6,972 nucleotides of DNA from Lysobacterales bacterium (lineage in GTDB: Bacteria > Pseudomonadota > Gammaproteobacteria > Xanthomonadales > SZUA-5): assembly GCA_024710675.1 (NCBI GenBank), contig JANJUH010000062.1, positions 1 through 6,972 on the forward strand. The letters are read 5' to 3'. Positions 1 through 6,840 of this stretch are shown piece after piece. A program made the translations under genes and the position numbers. The notes under the pieces are model-generated. The model ran no database searches, was not told the DNA's origin, and saw only the letters and a program-made list of their open reading frames with translations. The first letter of the stretch is position 1; each line of letters starts with the position of its first letter.

Positions 1-2156
1 GTTGTCCCTGTGCGCTGGTGGGTCATGCCACGGCCGACGATCGCCTGGTGGTGGACTGGCACGGGGACGCGGTGATCGACTTGCCGATGACCGTTCTGTT
101 CGGCAAGGCGCCGAAGATGCAGCGCGAGGCGCCGCGCCATCGTCCGTGTCAGGGGCAGGCGCTGGCGCTCGACGGGCTCGATCGTCGCCAGACCCTGCTC
201 GACGTGCTGCGCTTCCCGGCGGTCGGCAGCAAGTCCTTTTTGATCACGATCGGCGATCGCAGCGTCGGCGGCCTGGTCCACCGCGATCCGATGGTCGGGC
301 CGTGGCAGACGCCGGTCGCCGATGTGGCGGTGACGCTGGCCGACTTCAGCGGCTACACCGGCGAGGCCATGTGCATGGCCGAGCGCACCCCGCTGGCCCT
401 GCTGGATGCCAGGGCCAGTGCACGCATGGCGGTGGGTGAGGCGCTGACCAATCTGTGGGCGGCGCCGGTCGAGCGTCTCGAGGACGTCAAGCTCAGCGCC
501 AACTGGATGGCGGCGGTGGGCGATCCCGAGGCCGATGGCGCCTTGTACGCCGCGGTCGAGGCGGTCGGCAGCGAGCTCTGCCCGCAGCTCGGCCTGGCGA
601 TCCCGGTCGGCAAGGATTCGCTGTCGATGCGGGCGCAGTGGCGTGACGAGGAGGGGCGGGCCTGCCGTACCCGCGCCCCGCTGTCGCTGATCATCAGCGC
701 CTTCGCGCGCCTCGCCGATGTGCGCACGACGCTGACGCCGATGCCCCGCCTGGCTGCGGGCGAGGGTGCGCTGTGGCTGGTCGACCTCGGCGCCGACACG
801 CCGCGCCTGGGCGGCAGCGTGCTCGCCCAATGCCGCCAGGCCAGCGGCGACCTGCCGCCCGACCTCGACGACCCGCGGGCCTTCCGGCGTGCGCTCGAAT
901 GGCTGGCCGCGGAAAAATCCGCCGGGCGGATCCGCGCCTGGCACGATCGCTCCGACGGCGGCCTGGTCGTGGCGGCGCTGGAGATGGCCTTCGCCGCGCG
1001 CCAGGGTCTGCAGCTCGATGTGGCCGCGGGGCGCAATCCCTGGGCCGAGCTCTACAACGAAGAGCTGGGTGTGCTCGTCGAGGTGGCCGCGGTCGATGCC
1101 GATGGCTTTGCCGGCTCGGCGGCGGCGGCCGGCGTGCGCGTGCGCTGCATCGGTCACACGCTGGCCGAAGCGCGGCTGCAGGTGCGCCACGCCGACAGCG
1201 AATGGCTCACGTTGCCGATGAGCGAGTTGGTCGCAGCCTGGGGCGAGACTTCGTGGCGGATCCAGCAGGGGCGCGACGAGCCGGCGTGCGCCGACGAGGA
1301 GTACGCCCGCCTGAAGGACTACGCCACGCCTGGCCTCGAGTTCCGACCCGCCTTCGACATCGATGATGACATCGCCGCGCCGTACATCGCCCGCGGCGTG
1401 CGGCCCAAGGTCGCGATCCTGCGCGAGCAGGGCGTCAACGGCCAGCTCGAGATGGCCGCGGCCTTCGATCGCGCCGGTTTCGAGGCGGTGGATGTGCACC
1501 TCTCCGACCTCGAGGAGGGTCGCTGGCGCCTCGCCGATTTCGCCGGCTTGGCCGCCTGTGGTGGCTTCTCTTACGGCGATGTGCTCGGTGCCGGCCAGGG
1601 TTGGGCCAAGAGCATCCTCCACAATGTGCCGCTCGCGGAGGCCTTTGCGGCCTTTTTCGCCGATTCGCGCACCTTCACGCTCGGCGTCTGCAACGGTTGC
1701 CAGATGCTCAGCGGCCTGAAGGACCTGATCCCTGGCGCCGCCGCCTGGCCGCGCCTGCTGCGCAACCGCTCCGAGCAGTACGAGGCGCGCCTGGTGCAGG
1801 TCGAGGTGCTCGACTCGCCCTCGGTGCTGCTGGCCGGCATGGCCGGCTCGCGCCTGCCGATCGTGGTCTCGCACGGCGAGGGCCGAGCCGACTGGGGCGG
1901 GGTGGTGCCTGCCGGTGTGCGTGCGGCGCTGCGCTACATCGAGCCCGGTGGGGACGTGGCGACGCGCTTCCCGGCCAATCCCAACGGCTCGCCGCAGGGC
2001 CTGACCGGCTTTGCCAGCGACGACGGCCGCGCGCTGATCCTGATGCCGCACCCCGAGCGCGTCTTCCGCCGCGTCCAGATGTCGTGGGCACCGGTCGGCG
2101 GCGAGGACTCGCCGTGGCTGCGCATCTTCCGCAATGCGCGGGTGTTCGTGGGTTAG
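1..2156 (+). CDS. purL: Phosphoribosylformylglycinamidine synthase (FGAM synthase), 3' part, 5' end outside window
   Basis: This enzyme makes FGAM from FGAR, glutamine and ATP, the fourth step of de novo purine synthesis, in the cytoplasm. The open frame enters the window at base 3 and runs 717 codons to TAG at 2154-2156. The family's long proteobacterial form is about 1,290 residues, so roughly the C-terminal 55 percent is present. The sequence tracks E. coli PurL closely: GDRSVGGLVHRD and MVGPWQ, SARMAVGEALTN, KLSANWMAA, IPVGKDSLSM, WHDRSDGGL and YNEELG in the AIRS-like synthetase half. A class I glutaminase domain starts near base 1401 (RPKVAILREQGVN). Its nucleophile Cys lies in LGVCNGCQM (codon 1689-1691), and His and Glu of the triad lie in MPHPERVFR (codons 2049-2051 and 2055-2057). 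SHGEGR and the ending RIFRNAR are also typical. No frameshift or missing catalytic residue is seen. The GTG at 18 is internal and not a start. No clear terminator follows the stop. Confidence 0.97.
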   Translation, partial: CPCALVGHATADDRLVVDWHGDAVIDLPMTVLFGKAPKMQREAPRHRPCQGQALALDGLDRRQTLLDVLRFPAVGSKSFLITIGDRSVGGLVHRDPMVGPWQTPVADVAVTLADFSGYTGEAMCMAERTPLALLDARASARMAVGEALTNLWAAPVERLEDVKLSANWMAAVGDPEADGALYAAVEAVGSELCPQLGLAIPVGKDSLSMRAQWRDEEGRACRTRAPLSLIISAFARLADVRTTLTPMPRLAAGEGALWLVDLGADTPRLGGSVLAQCRQASGDLPPDLDDPRAFRRALEWLAAEKSAGRIRAWHDRSDGGLVVAALEMAFAARQGLQLDVAAGRNPWAELYNEELGVLVEVAAVDADGFAGSAAAAGVRVRCIGHTLAEARLQVRHADSEWLTLPMSELVAAWGETSWRIQQGRDEPACADEEYARLKDYATPGLEFRPAFDIDDDIAAPYIARGVRPKVAILREQGVNGQLEMAAAFDRAGFEAVDVHLSDLEEGRWRLADFAGLAACGGFSYGDVLGAGQGWAKSILHNVPLAEAFAAFFADSRTFTLGVCNGCQMLSGLKDLIPGAAAWPRLLRNRSEQYEARLVQVEVLDSPSVLLAGMAGSRLPIVVSHGEGRADWGGVVPAGVRAALRYIEPGGDVATRFPANPNGSPQGLTGFASDDGRALILMPHPERVFRRVQMSWAPVGGEDSPWLRIFRNARVFVG

Positions 2157-2195
2157 CGCCGGTGCCTGCGGGTCGCGGTGGGGACTGGAGCGGCG

Positions 2196-2375
2196 GGGGA
2201 CAAGAGCTGTTTTGGTCCGCAAAGGACGCAAAAAAACGCAAAGGAAAGCAAGAAGGGTGAAGGGAGCGGCGGCCATGGGGTCCAACGCGGCGCCCAAGCG
2301 ATGTTCCTGCTACCAGGTTGTCATCTGCTCTCTTTGCGTCCTTCGCGTCCTTTGCGGACAAACGCTCTTTCCCGC
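2196..2375. repeat. MITE-like inverted-repeat element between purL and the membrane-protein gene
   Basis: The gap holds two long imperfect inverted arms about 85 bp apart. Their perfect core is GTCCGCAAAGGACGC at 2215-2229, mirrored exactly at 2345-2359. Inside the core, both arms continue with ACGCAAAG-type iterations (left about 2236-2243, right about 2332-2340). Outside it, AAGAGC at 2202-2207 mirrors GCTCTT at 2364-2369, with small indels. The A-rich, iterated GGACGCAAA sequence stands out against the GC-rich surroundings. No reading frame across it looks like a protein. The structure fits a non-autonomous mobile or REP-like palindromic element. The outer ends are approximate and no clear target-site duplication was identified. 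Confidence 0.75.
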
Positions 2376-2414
2376 AAAGCCCGCCTGACCACGGAGCCCG
2401 GTCGCATTCGGCGC

Positions 2415-2420
2415 TAGACT
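2415..2420 (+). promoter_or_regulatory. Possible -10 box ahead of the membrane protein-gspE unit
   Basis: TAGACT sits in the context GGCGCTAGACTGCCGCCC, 35 bases before the ATG at 2456, which would leave a short leader of about 30 nt. Four of six bases match TATAAT. No good -35 hexamer lies 16-18 bp upstream; a CTGACC at 2385-2390 is too far away. It lies just outside the inverted-repeat element, so an operon promoter is expected near here, but the sequence support is weak. Confidence 0.25.
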
Positions 2421-2455
2421 GCCGCCCTTCGCTGGAGACACCACTTAGCCCCCGC

Positions 2456-3166
2456 ATGTTCGGTCCCCTGAAAACCTTGTTGTTCCTCGCGGTGCTCTGG
2501 CTGCCGCTGTCCTTCTTCGTCTGGTTCTACTTCGCCCAGCTCTGGGTGCAGCCGATCGCGGCGCTGGCGGGGCAGGTGATGGGCTGGTTGTTCGATGGCA
2601 GCTTCCTGCGCACCGAGCTGACCCAGTACAAGATCGATTTCTTCTTCCGCGTCCAGCCCGAGGGCCTGCGGCCGGTCGAGCTGGCCTTCGATGTCAACCC
2701 GATGATCTACGGCTACTGCCTGCCGGTGCTGGTGGGCCTGGTGATGGCCACGCCGCTGCAGAATCGCAAGCGTGCGCTGCAGATCGGCGTGGGCATCGTC
2801 GTGCTGATCGGCGTACAGGTCTTCGGCACGGTCTTCGATGCACTGGTGTCGATGGGTATCCGGCCGCCGACCAAGCTGGCGATGCTGGCCGGCTCGCCGG
2901 ACGCGATGACAATGCTGAAGCCCTATCTGGACCATGTCCGGGAGATGACCCTGGCCGCGGTCCCGGCCAATGTGATCGCCTTCGCTTACCAGTTCGGTTA
3001 CCTGGTGCTGCCGGCGATCATGCCGGTGATCCTTTGGATGGCCTTCAACCAGGCTTTCATCAGGAGCCTGGTGACCACCGAGGGCAGTGAAATTCCGGAC
3101 CCGGGAACCGAAGTGCCCCCGGCGCAGTCCAAGGCTCGAGAGTCCGACAGCAGGGGTGGTGTGTGA
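2456..3166 (+). CDS. Four-helix inner-membrane protein, resembles exosortase H-associated membrane protein
   Basis: The protein has 236 residues. Hydrophobic segments lie at about 8-30, 85-101, 107-127 and 172-197. A roughly 50-residue polar stretch separates the first two, and a hydrophilic, Pro/Glu/Ser-rich tail covers about 207-236. The pattern FLAVLWLPLSFFVWF near the N-terminus, followed by FDVNPMIYGYCLPVLVGL at about 78-95, resembles what I recall of the exosortase H-associated membrane protein family, whose role is unknown. This match is from memory and is moderate only. No catalytic motif is visible, and no exosortase gene or PEP-CTERM-type target is in the window. ATG at 2456 was chosen because the first helix starts right after it; the in-frame sequence upstream runs into the inverted-repeat element. 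No well-spaced Shine-Dalgarno is seen; GGAGA at 2434-2438 is 17 nt away. The stop overlaps the gspE start, so the two are probably translationally coupled. Confidence 0.6.
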   Translation: MFGPLKTLLFLAVLWLPLSFFVWFYFAQLWVQPIAALAGQVMGWLFDGSFLRTELTQYKIDFFFRVQPEGLRPVELAFDVNPMIYGYCLPVLVGLVMATPLQNRKRALQIGVGIVVLIGVQVFGTVFDALVSMGIRPPTKLAMLAGSPDAMTMLKPYLDHVREMTLAAVPANVIAFAYQFGYLVLPAIMPVILWMAFNQAFIRSLVTTEGSEIPDPGTEVPPAQSKARESDSRGGV

Positions 3167-4902
3167 GCGCGATCGTGGAGCCGTTGCAGGACGAGGCCGC
3201 GCGTGTGCAGGCCTCGGCGCTGGACGAGGACATCTGCCAGTTCCTGCTGCGCAAGGGTCGCCTGAAGGAAACCGACCTCGTGCGCGCGCGGCGTGTGCAC
3301 GAGGAGCAGGAGGACGTCGGGCTGGTCACCTTGCTGACCCGCCTCGGCCTGGCCTCGGAGCGCGACGTCGCCGAGGCCACCAGTGAGCTGCTCGAGTTGC
3401 CGCTGCTGGCGGCGAAGGACGCGCCCGAGGTGCCGCCTTCCGGCGTGCAACTGCCGGTGCGCTTCCTCAAGCAGTTCCACGTCGCGCCGATCGGCGAGGA
3501 CGAGCACACGGTCAAGTTGCTGGTCGCCGATCCGCAGGACGACTACACCCGCCAGGCGGTGGCGCTGGCCACCGGTCGCAAGGTCGAGTGCGTGGTCGGG
3601 CTGCGCAGCGAGATCGACGATTTGATCGAGCGTTACTACGGCCAGGGCCGCTCGGCGATGGGCACCATCGTCGAGAACCTCGCCGGTGAGGAAGGCGGCG
3701 GCGAGGACGACGTCGAGCATTTGCGAGACCTCGCTTCCGAGGCGCCGGTGATCCGCCTCGTCAACCTGGTCAGGCAGCGTGCGGTCGAACAGCGCGCGAG
3801 CGACATCCACATCGAACCCTTCGAGAACCGCCTGAAGGTGCGCTACCGCATCGACGGCGTGCTCCACGAGGTCGAGTCGCCGCCGGCCAGTTCCACCGCC
3901 GCCGTGATCAGCCGCATCAAGATCATGGCCAAGCTCAACATCGCCGAGCGCCGCCTGCCGCAGGACGGTCGCATCATGCTGCGCGTGCAGGGCAAGGAAC
4001 TCGACCTGCGCGTCTCCACGATCCCGACCAGCTACGGCGAAAGCGTGGTCATGCGTATCCTCGACCGCGAGAACGTGGTGCTCGACTTCAAGTCGCTGGG
4101 CTTCACCGACGACTTCCTGCAGCGCTTCCTCGGCGTGCTCGAGATGCCGCACGGCATCATGCTGGTCACCGGCCCCACGGGCTCGGGCAAGACCACCACG
4201 CTCTACACCGCGCTCAGCAAGATCAACACGCCCGAGGTCAAGATCATCACGGTCGAGGACCCGGTCGAGTACCAGATCGAGGGCGTCAACCAGATCCAGG
4301 TCAAGCCGCAGATCGGCCTCGACTTCTCGCACGCGCTGCGTTCGATCGTCCGCCAGGATCCCGACGTCATCATGATCGGCGAGATGCGCGACCTCGAGAC
4401 CGCGAAGATCGCGATCCAGTCCGCCTTGACCGGCCATCTCGTGCTGTCGACGCTGCACACCAACAACGCCGCCGGCGCCGTGACCCGCCTGCTCGACATG
4501 GGCGTCGACGATTACCTCTTGTGCTCGACCGTCAACGGCGTGCTCGGCCAGCGCCTGGTGCGACGGCTCGACCGCGACAGCGCGCAGCGCTACCAGGCAC
4601 TGCCAGAGGTCATCGAGGACCACAAGCTGCGCCAGTACACCCGCCACGACCCGATCTACCTGTGGAAGCCGATGGCCTCCGAACGCTCGCCGACCGGCTA
4701 CCTCGGGCGCACGACGATCATGGAGTTCCTGGTGATGACGGATCCCATCCGCCGCCTGGTGATGCAGCACGCCGACCACAACAAGATCGAGGCCCAGGCG
4801 CGCGAGGAAGGCATGCGCACCATGTACGAGGACGGCATCGCCAAGTCGCTGGCCGGGCTGACCACGATCGAGGAAGTGCTGCGCGTGACGCAGGAGACTT
4901 GA
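3163..4902 (+). CDS. gspE: Type II secretion system ATPase GspE (XpsE-like), zinc-binding cysteines replaced
   Basis: This is the cytoplasmic hexameric ATPase that powers pseudopilus assembly in type II secretion. At 579 residues its length is near normal. An N-terminal GspE domain covers about 20-165. The core motifs are intact: Walker A GPTGSGKT at 337-344 (Lys343), Asp box ITVEDPVEY at 362-370, Walker B DPDVIMIGEMRD at about 399-410 (Glu407) and His box GHLVLSTLHTN at 424-434 (His425, His432). GspE and PilB proteins usually carry a C-terminal tetracysteine zinc site of the form LCxxC...CxxCxxTGYxGR. Here the corresponding positions read Asp470, Ser473, Ala505 and Arg508, although SPTGYLGR that follows is kept. 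The start is GTG, sharing bases with the preceding TGA (GTGA at 3163-3166); GGGG at about 3153-3156 is the likely ribosome site. Following gspF-G-H supports GspE over the pilus ATPase PilB. Confidence 0.95.
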   Translation: MSAIVEPLQDEAARVQASALDEDICQFLLRKGRLKETDLVRARRVHEEQEDVGLVTLLTRLGLASERDVAEATSELLELPLLAAKDAPEVPPSGVQLPVRFLKQFHVAPIGEDEHTVKLLVADPQDDYTRQAVALATGRKVECVVGLRSEIDDLIERYYGQGRSAMGTIVENLAGEEGGGEDDVEHLRDLASEAPVIRLVNLVRQRAVEQRASDIHIEPFENRLKVRYRIDGVLHEVESPPASSTAAVISRIKIMAKLNIAERRLPQDGRIMLRVQGKELDLRVSTIPTSYGESVVMRILDRENVVLDFKSLGFTDDFLQRFLGVLEMPHGIMLVTGPTGSGKTTTLYTALSKINTPEVKIITVEDPVEYQIEGVNQIQVKPQIGLDFSHALRSIVRQDPDVIMIGEMRDLETAKIAIQSALTGHLVLSTLHTNNAAGAVTRLLDMGVDDYLLCSTVNGVLGQRLVRRLDRDSAQRYQALPEVIEDHKLRQYTRHDPIYLWKPMASERSPTGYLGRTTIMEFLVMTDPIRRLVMQHADHNKIEAQAREEGMRTMYEDGIAKSLAGLTTIEEVLRVTQET

Positions 4903-4947
4903 GGGTGGAGGGCGTCGGCGTGTGGGATGGAGCGGGCATGACGAGCC

Positions 4948-4998
4948 GGGACTCGCAAGAGCTTTTCCGGGACTCCGAGTCCCGCAATGGGAGCTCTC
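4948..4998. repeat. Nested palindrome in the gspE-gspF gap, overlapping the gspF ribosome site
   Basis: CGGGACTC at 4968-4975 and GAGTCCCG at 4977-4984 form a perfect 8-bp inverted repeat around one base. A second, outer inverted repeat encloses it: AGAGCT at 4958-4963 and AGCTCT at 4992-4997. A further direct copy of GGGACTC begins at 4948. The outer right arm overlaps the likely gspF Shine-Dalgarno GGGAG (4989-4993), so folded mRNA could hide that site. The AAGAGC/GCTCT border resembles the outer border of the element at 2196-2375, though the cores differ. The rest of the 100-bp gap (4903-4947) shows nothing recognisable. Confidence 0.7.
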
Positions 4999-5002
4999 CC
5001 TG

Positions 5003-6217
5003 ATGCCCGCCTTCCGCTACAAGGCCGTCGCCGGCAATGGCGAGGTGCTGACCGGGCAGATGGAGGCCGCGAGCATCGAGGAGGTGGTCGCGCGCCTCAA
5101 CGAACAGGGCAATTTGCCGCTCGAGACGGTGCCGGCCGAGCAGGCCCAGGGCTTCAGTCTGTCCGGCATGTTCCGCTCCTCGGGGGTCAGTGCGCAGGAC
5201 ATCGCGATCTTCACCCAACAGATGTCCACCTTGCTCGGCGCCGGACTGCCGCTGGACCGCTCGCTGCTGGTGCTGTCCGACCTGGCCGAGAGCGATCGCC
5301 TGAAACGCCTCGTCGATCGCATCCGCGACGCGGTCCGTGGCGGTGTCTCCCTGTCCGAGGCGCTCGATCGCCAGGGCGGCGTGTTCTCGCGGCTGTACGT
5401 CAACATGGTACGCGCCGGCGAGATGGGCGGCACGCTCGATGCCACGCTGGCGCGGTTGTCGCAGTACCTCGAGCGCAACCAGGAACTGAAGTCCTCGATC
5501 GTCTCGGCGATGATCTACCCGGTCATCCTGCTCTTGCTCGCCGGCGGCGCGCTGGCCTTCCTGCTGGTCTACGTGATCCCGCAGTTCACGCCGCTGTTCG
5601 AGCAGTTGGGCGGCGACCTGCCGCTGCTGACCCAGATCGTGCTGGCCTTTGCCAACTCGGTCCGCTACGGCTGGTGGGCGATGGCGCTGGTGCTGGTCGG
5701 CATCGTGACCTACTTCCAGCGCCAGTACCGCGATCCGGTCACGCGGCTGGTGTGGGACACGCGCCTGCTGGACCTGCGCTGGATCGGCGATCTGCTGACC
5801 AAGATCGACACCGCACGCTTCGCCCGCACCGCCGGCACGCTGCTGAAGAACGGTGTGCCGCTGCTCTCGGCGCTGTCGATCGCGAAGAACGTGCTGACCA
5901 ATTCCGCGCTCGCCGACAAGGTCGAGGAGGCTGGCAAGCAGGTCAAGACCGGCGGCGGCCTCGCCCATGCACTGACCACCTCCAAGCGTTTCCCGCGCCT
6001 GGCGCTGCAGATGATCAGCGTCGGCGAGGAGACCGGTCAGCTCGACGAGATGCTGCTGCGCGCAGCCGACACCTACGACCGCGAGGTGCGCACCACCATC
6101 GACCGCCTGATGGCGGCTTTCGTGCCGGTGGTGACGATCCTGCTCGCGGGCTTCATCGCCATCATCGTCATCTCGATGGTGATGGCCATCCTCAGCTTGA
6201 ACGAACTGGTGGCCTGA
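5003..6217 (+). CDS. gspF: Type II secretion system inner-membrane platform protein GspF
   Basis: GspF is the polytopic platform that, with GspE, adds pseudopilin subunits to the base of the pseudopilus. The protein has 404 residues, the usual length. The N-terminus MPAFRYKAVAGNGEVLTG matches the family start. Two GspF domains follow, at about 68-190 (FTQQMSTLLGAGLPLDRSL, then RAGEMGGTLDATLARLSQY) and about 270-395 (FARTAGTLLKNGVPLLSAL, then SVGEETGQLDEMLLRAADTY). Membrane helices lie near 172-193, 222-241 and 372-396, giving the expected three-helix topology with cytoplasmic domains. ATG at 5003 was chosen because conservation starts there and GGGAG at 4989-4993 is 9 nt upstream. A GTG at 4922 would add 27 residues encoded by the palindromic repeat, which is unlikely. 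The repeat over the ribosome site may tune expression relative to gspE; this is inference. Confidence 0.96.
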   Translation: MPAFRYKAVAGNGEVLTGQMEAASIEEVVARLNEQGNLPLETVPAEQAQGFSLSGMFRSSGVSAQDIAIFTQQMSTLLGAGLPLDRSLLVLSDLAESDRLKRLVDRIRDAVRGGVSLSEALDRQGGVFSRLYVNMVRAGEMGGTLDATLARLSQYLERNQELKSSIVSAMIYPVILLLLAGGALAFLLVYVIPQFTPLFEQLGGDLPLLTQIVLAFANSVRYGWWAMALVLVGIVTYFQRQYRDPVTRLVWDTRLLDLRWIGDLLTKIDTARFARTAGTLLKNGVPLLSALSIAKNVLTNSALADKVEEAGKQVKTGGGLAHALTTSKRFPRLALQMISVGEETGQLDEMLLRAADTYDREVRTTIDRLMAAFVPVVTILLAGFIAIIVISMVMAILSLNELVA

Positions 6218-6218
6218 C

Positions 6219-6223
6219 AAGGA
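6219..6223 (+). promoter_or_regulatory. Ribosome-binding site of gspG
   Basis: AAGGA ends 8 nt before the ATG at 6232 and begins 1 nt after the gspF stop. It is the best Shine-Dalgarno in the window, fitting the high output expected for the major pseudopilin. It also favours ATG 6232 over the in-frame ATG at 6262, which would leave only a three-residue leader. Confidence 0.7.
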
Positions 6224-6231
6224 CGACGACG

Positions 6232-6657
6232 ATGCGAAACCTGAACCTTTCCCCCCGCGCGATGCGCGGCTTCAGCCTGATCGAGATGCTGCTGGTGCTC
6301 GGCCTGATCGCCTTTGTGGCGACCATGTTGTTCACCAACGTCATCAAGAACCAGGACTCGGCGAACCGCAAGGCCGCCCAAGCCGGTGTGCGCAAGGTTG
6401 CCACCGCGGTCGACCAGTTCTACCTCGACAACGGCAGCGTGCCGACCAAGATCGAGGACCTGGTCAACCGCCCGGCCAGTGCCAGCAACTGGAACGGCCC
6501 GTACCTGCGCGAGTCGCAAATCCTCGATCCGTGGAAGAACACCTACGGACTGAAGGTCCCGGGTGAGGGCGGCGAGCCCTACGAAGTGATCTCCTACGGC
6601 TCCGACAAGGCGCCCGGCGGCAAGGACGCGGCCGCGGACGTCTCGAGCGCGGATTGA
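6232..6657 (+). CDS. gspG: Type II secretion major pseudopilin GspG
   Basis: GspG is the main subunit of the periplasmic pseudopilus that pushes substrates through the outer-membrane secretin. The precursor has 141 residues. A 13-residue basic leader ends in the prepilin peptidase site MRG|FSLIEMLLVLGL, so cleavage falls between Gly13 and Phe14; Glu18 is the +5 glutamate and the methylated residue is Phe. A hydrophobic helix covers about 14-35. GspG family features follow: VATAVDQFYLDNGSVPT at 56-72, LDPWKNTY at 98-105, and a C-terminal loop VISYGSDKAPGGKDAAADVSS matching the calcium-binding region. The usual late Trp of many GspG proteins (DIxxW) is absent; the chain ends DVSSAD. The gene starts 14 bp after gspF and belongs to the same operon. 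The peptidase GspO/PilD is not encoded here. Confidence 0.95.
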   Translation: MRNLNLSPRAMRGFSLIEMLLVLGLIAFVATMLFTNVIKNQDSANRKAAQAGVRKVATAVDQFYLDNGSVPTKIEDLVNRPASASNWNGPYLRESQILDPWKNTYGLKVPGEGGEPYEVISYGSDKAPGGKDAAADVSSAD

Positions 6658-6676
6658 TGTCCGACGAGCGCGACGC

Positions 6677-6713
6677 TGGGTCCTGAACGAGTACGCAGCG
6701 GAGCCTGGACCCA
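6677..6713. repeat. Short inverted repeat downstream of gspG
   Basis: TGGGTCC at 6677-6683 is mirrored exactly by GGACCCA at 6707-6713, 23 bases apart, starting 20 bp after the gspG stop. It could form a weak mRNA hairpin. No T-run follows, so it is not a typical Rho-independent terminator, and the downstream pseudopilin gene is expected to be co-transcribed. Confidence 0.4.
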
Positions 6714-6727
6714 TGGGAGATTTCCGG

Positions 6728-6759
6728 AGGGCACGAGGGCACGAGGGCACGAGGGCACG
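6728..6759. repeat. Four perfect tandem copies of an 8-bp unit (AGGGCACG)
   Basis: The units occupy 6728-6735, 6736-6743, 6744-6751 and 6752-6759 without a mismatch. Because 8 is not a multiple of three, the array is unlikely to be coding. The last copy forms the outer left arm of the hairpin at 6751-6802. Such an array can change copy number by slipped replication. Confidence 0.85.
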
Positions 6760-6802
6760 CAGAAGCCGGTCTGTCGTATCCAGCTGGCTTTTCGGTGCCC
6801 TC
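6751..6802. repeat. Long hairpin in the gspG-gspH gap
   Basis: GAGGGCAC (6751-6758) pairs with GTGCCCTC (6795-6802). After a two-base mismatch, AGAAGCCGGT (6761-6770) pairs with GCTGGCTTTT (6783-6792), counting G-U pairs. The loop is about 12 nt (6771-6782). That is 18 pairs in a 52-nt element. There is no following T-run. It could stabilise the 3' end of gspG mRNA or lower read-through to the minor pseudopilin gene; this role is inference. Confidence 0.7.
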
Positions 6803-6840
6803 CCGTCCGACGCACTCACCGGTGTCCCGCGCGGCGCTCC

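Noticed and set aside
353..1036. 227-codon minus-strand open frame inside purL
   Set aside because: Ser/Arg/Ala-rich shadow of the conserved PurL frame, no recognisable features.
2134..2417. Small open frames across the purL downstream gap
   Set aside because: They read through the inverted-repeat element, are rich in Lys/Arg or Cys from the iterated bases, and lack ribosome sites.
2998..4779. 593-codon minus-strand open frame opposite gspE
   Set aside because: It mirrors a well-conserved ATPase gene, and its translation is low-complexity, rich in His, Asp, Val and Arg, as expected from the complement of GC-rich codons. No motif or family resemblance.
3163..4902. Type IV pilus ATPase PilB instead of GspE
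   Set aside because: The ATPase motifs are shared, but the following gspF, gspG and a second pseudopilin in type II secretion order favour GspE.
4922..5002. Upstream GTG start for gspF
   Set aside because: The extra 27 residues are encoded largely by the palindromic repeat and precede the conserved family N-terminus; ATG 5003 has a suitable ribosome site.
4718..6220. 500-codon minus-strand open frame opposite gspF
   Set aside because: Same shadow effect: rich in Gln, His, Arg and Asp with no domain, and it spans two real genes and a gap.
6677..6713. Rho-independent terminator after gspG
   Set aside because: Only a 7-bp stem with a 23-base loop and no T-run, and the next operon gene lies downstream.
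6728..6759. Possible CRISPR-like array
   Set aside because: The units are 8 bp, directly adjacent and without spacers; this is a simple tandem repeat.
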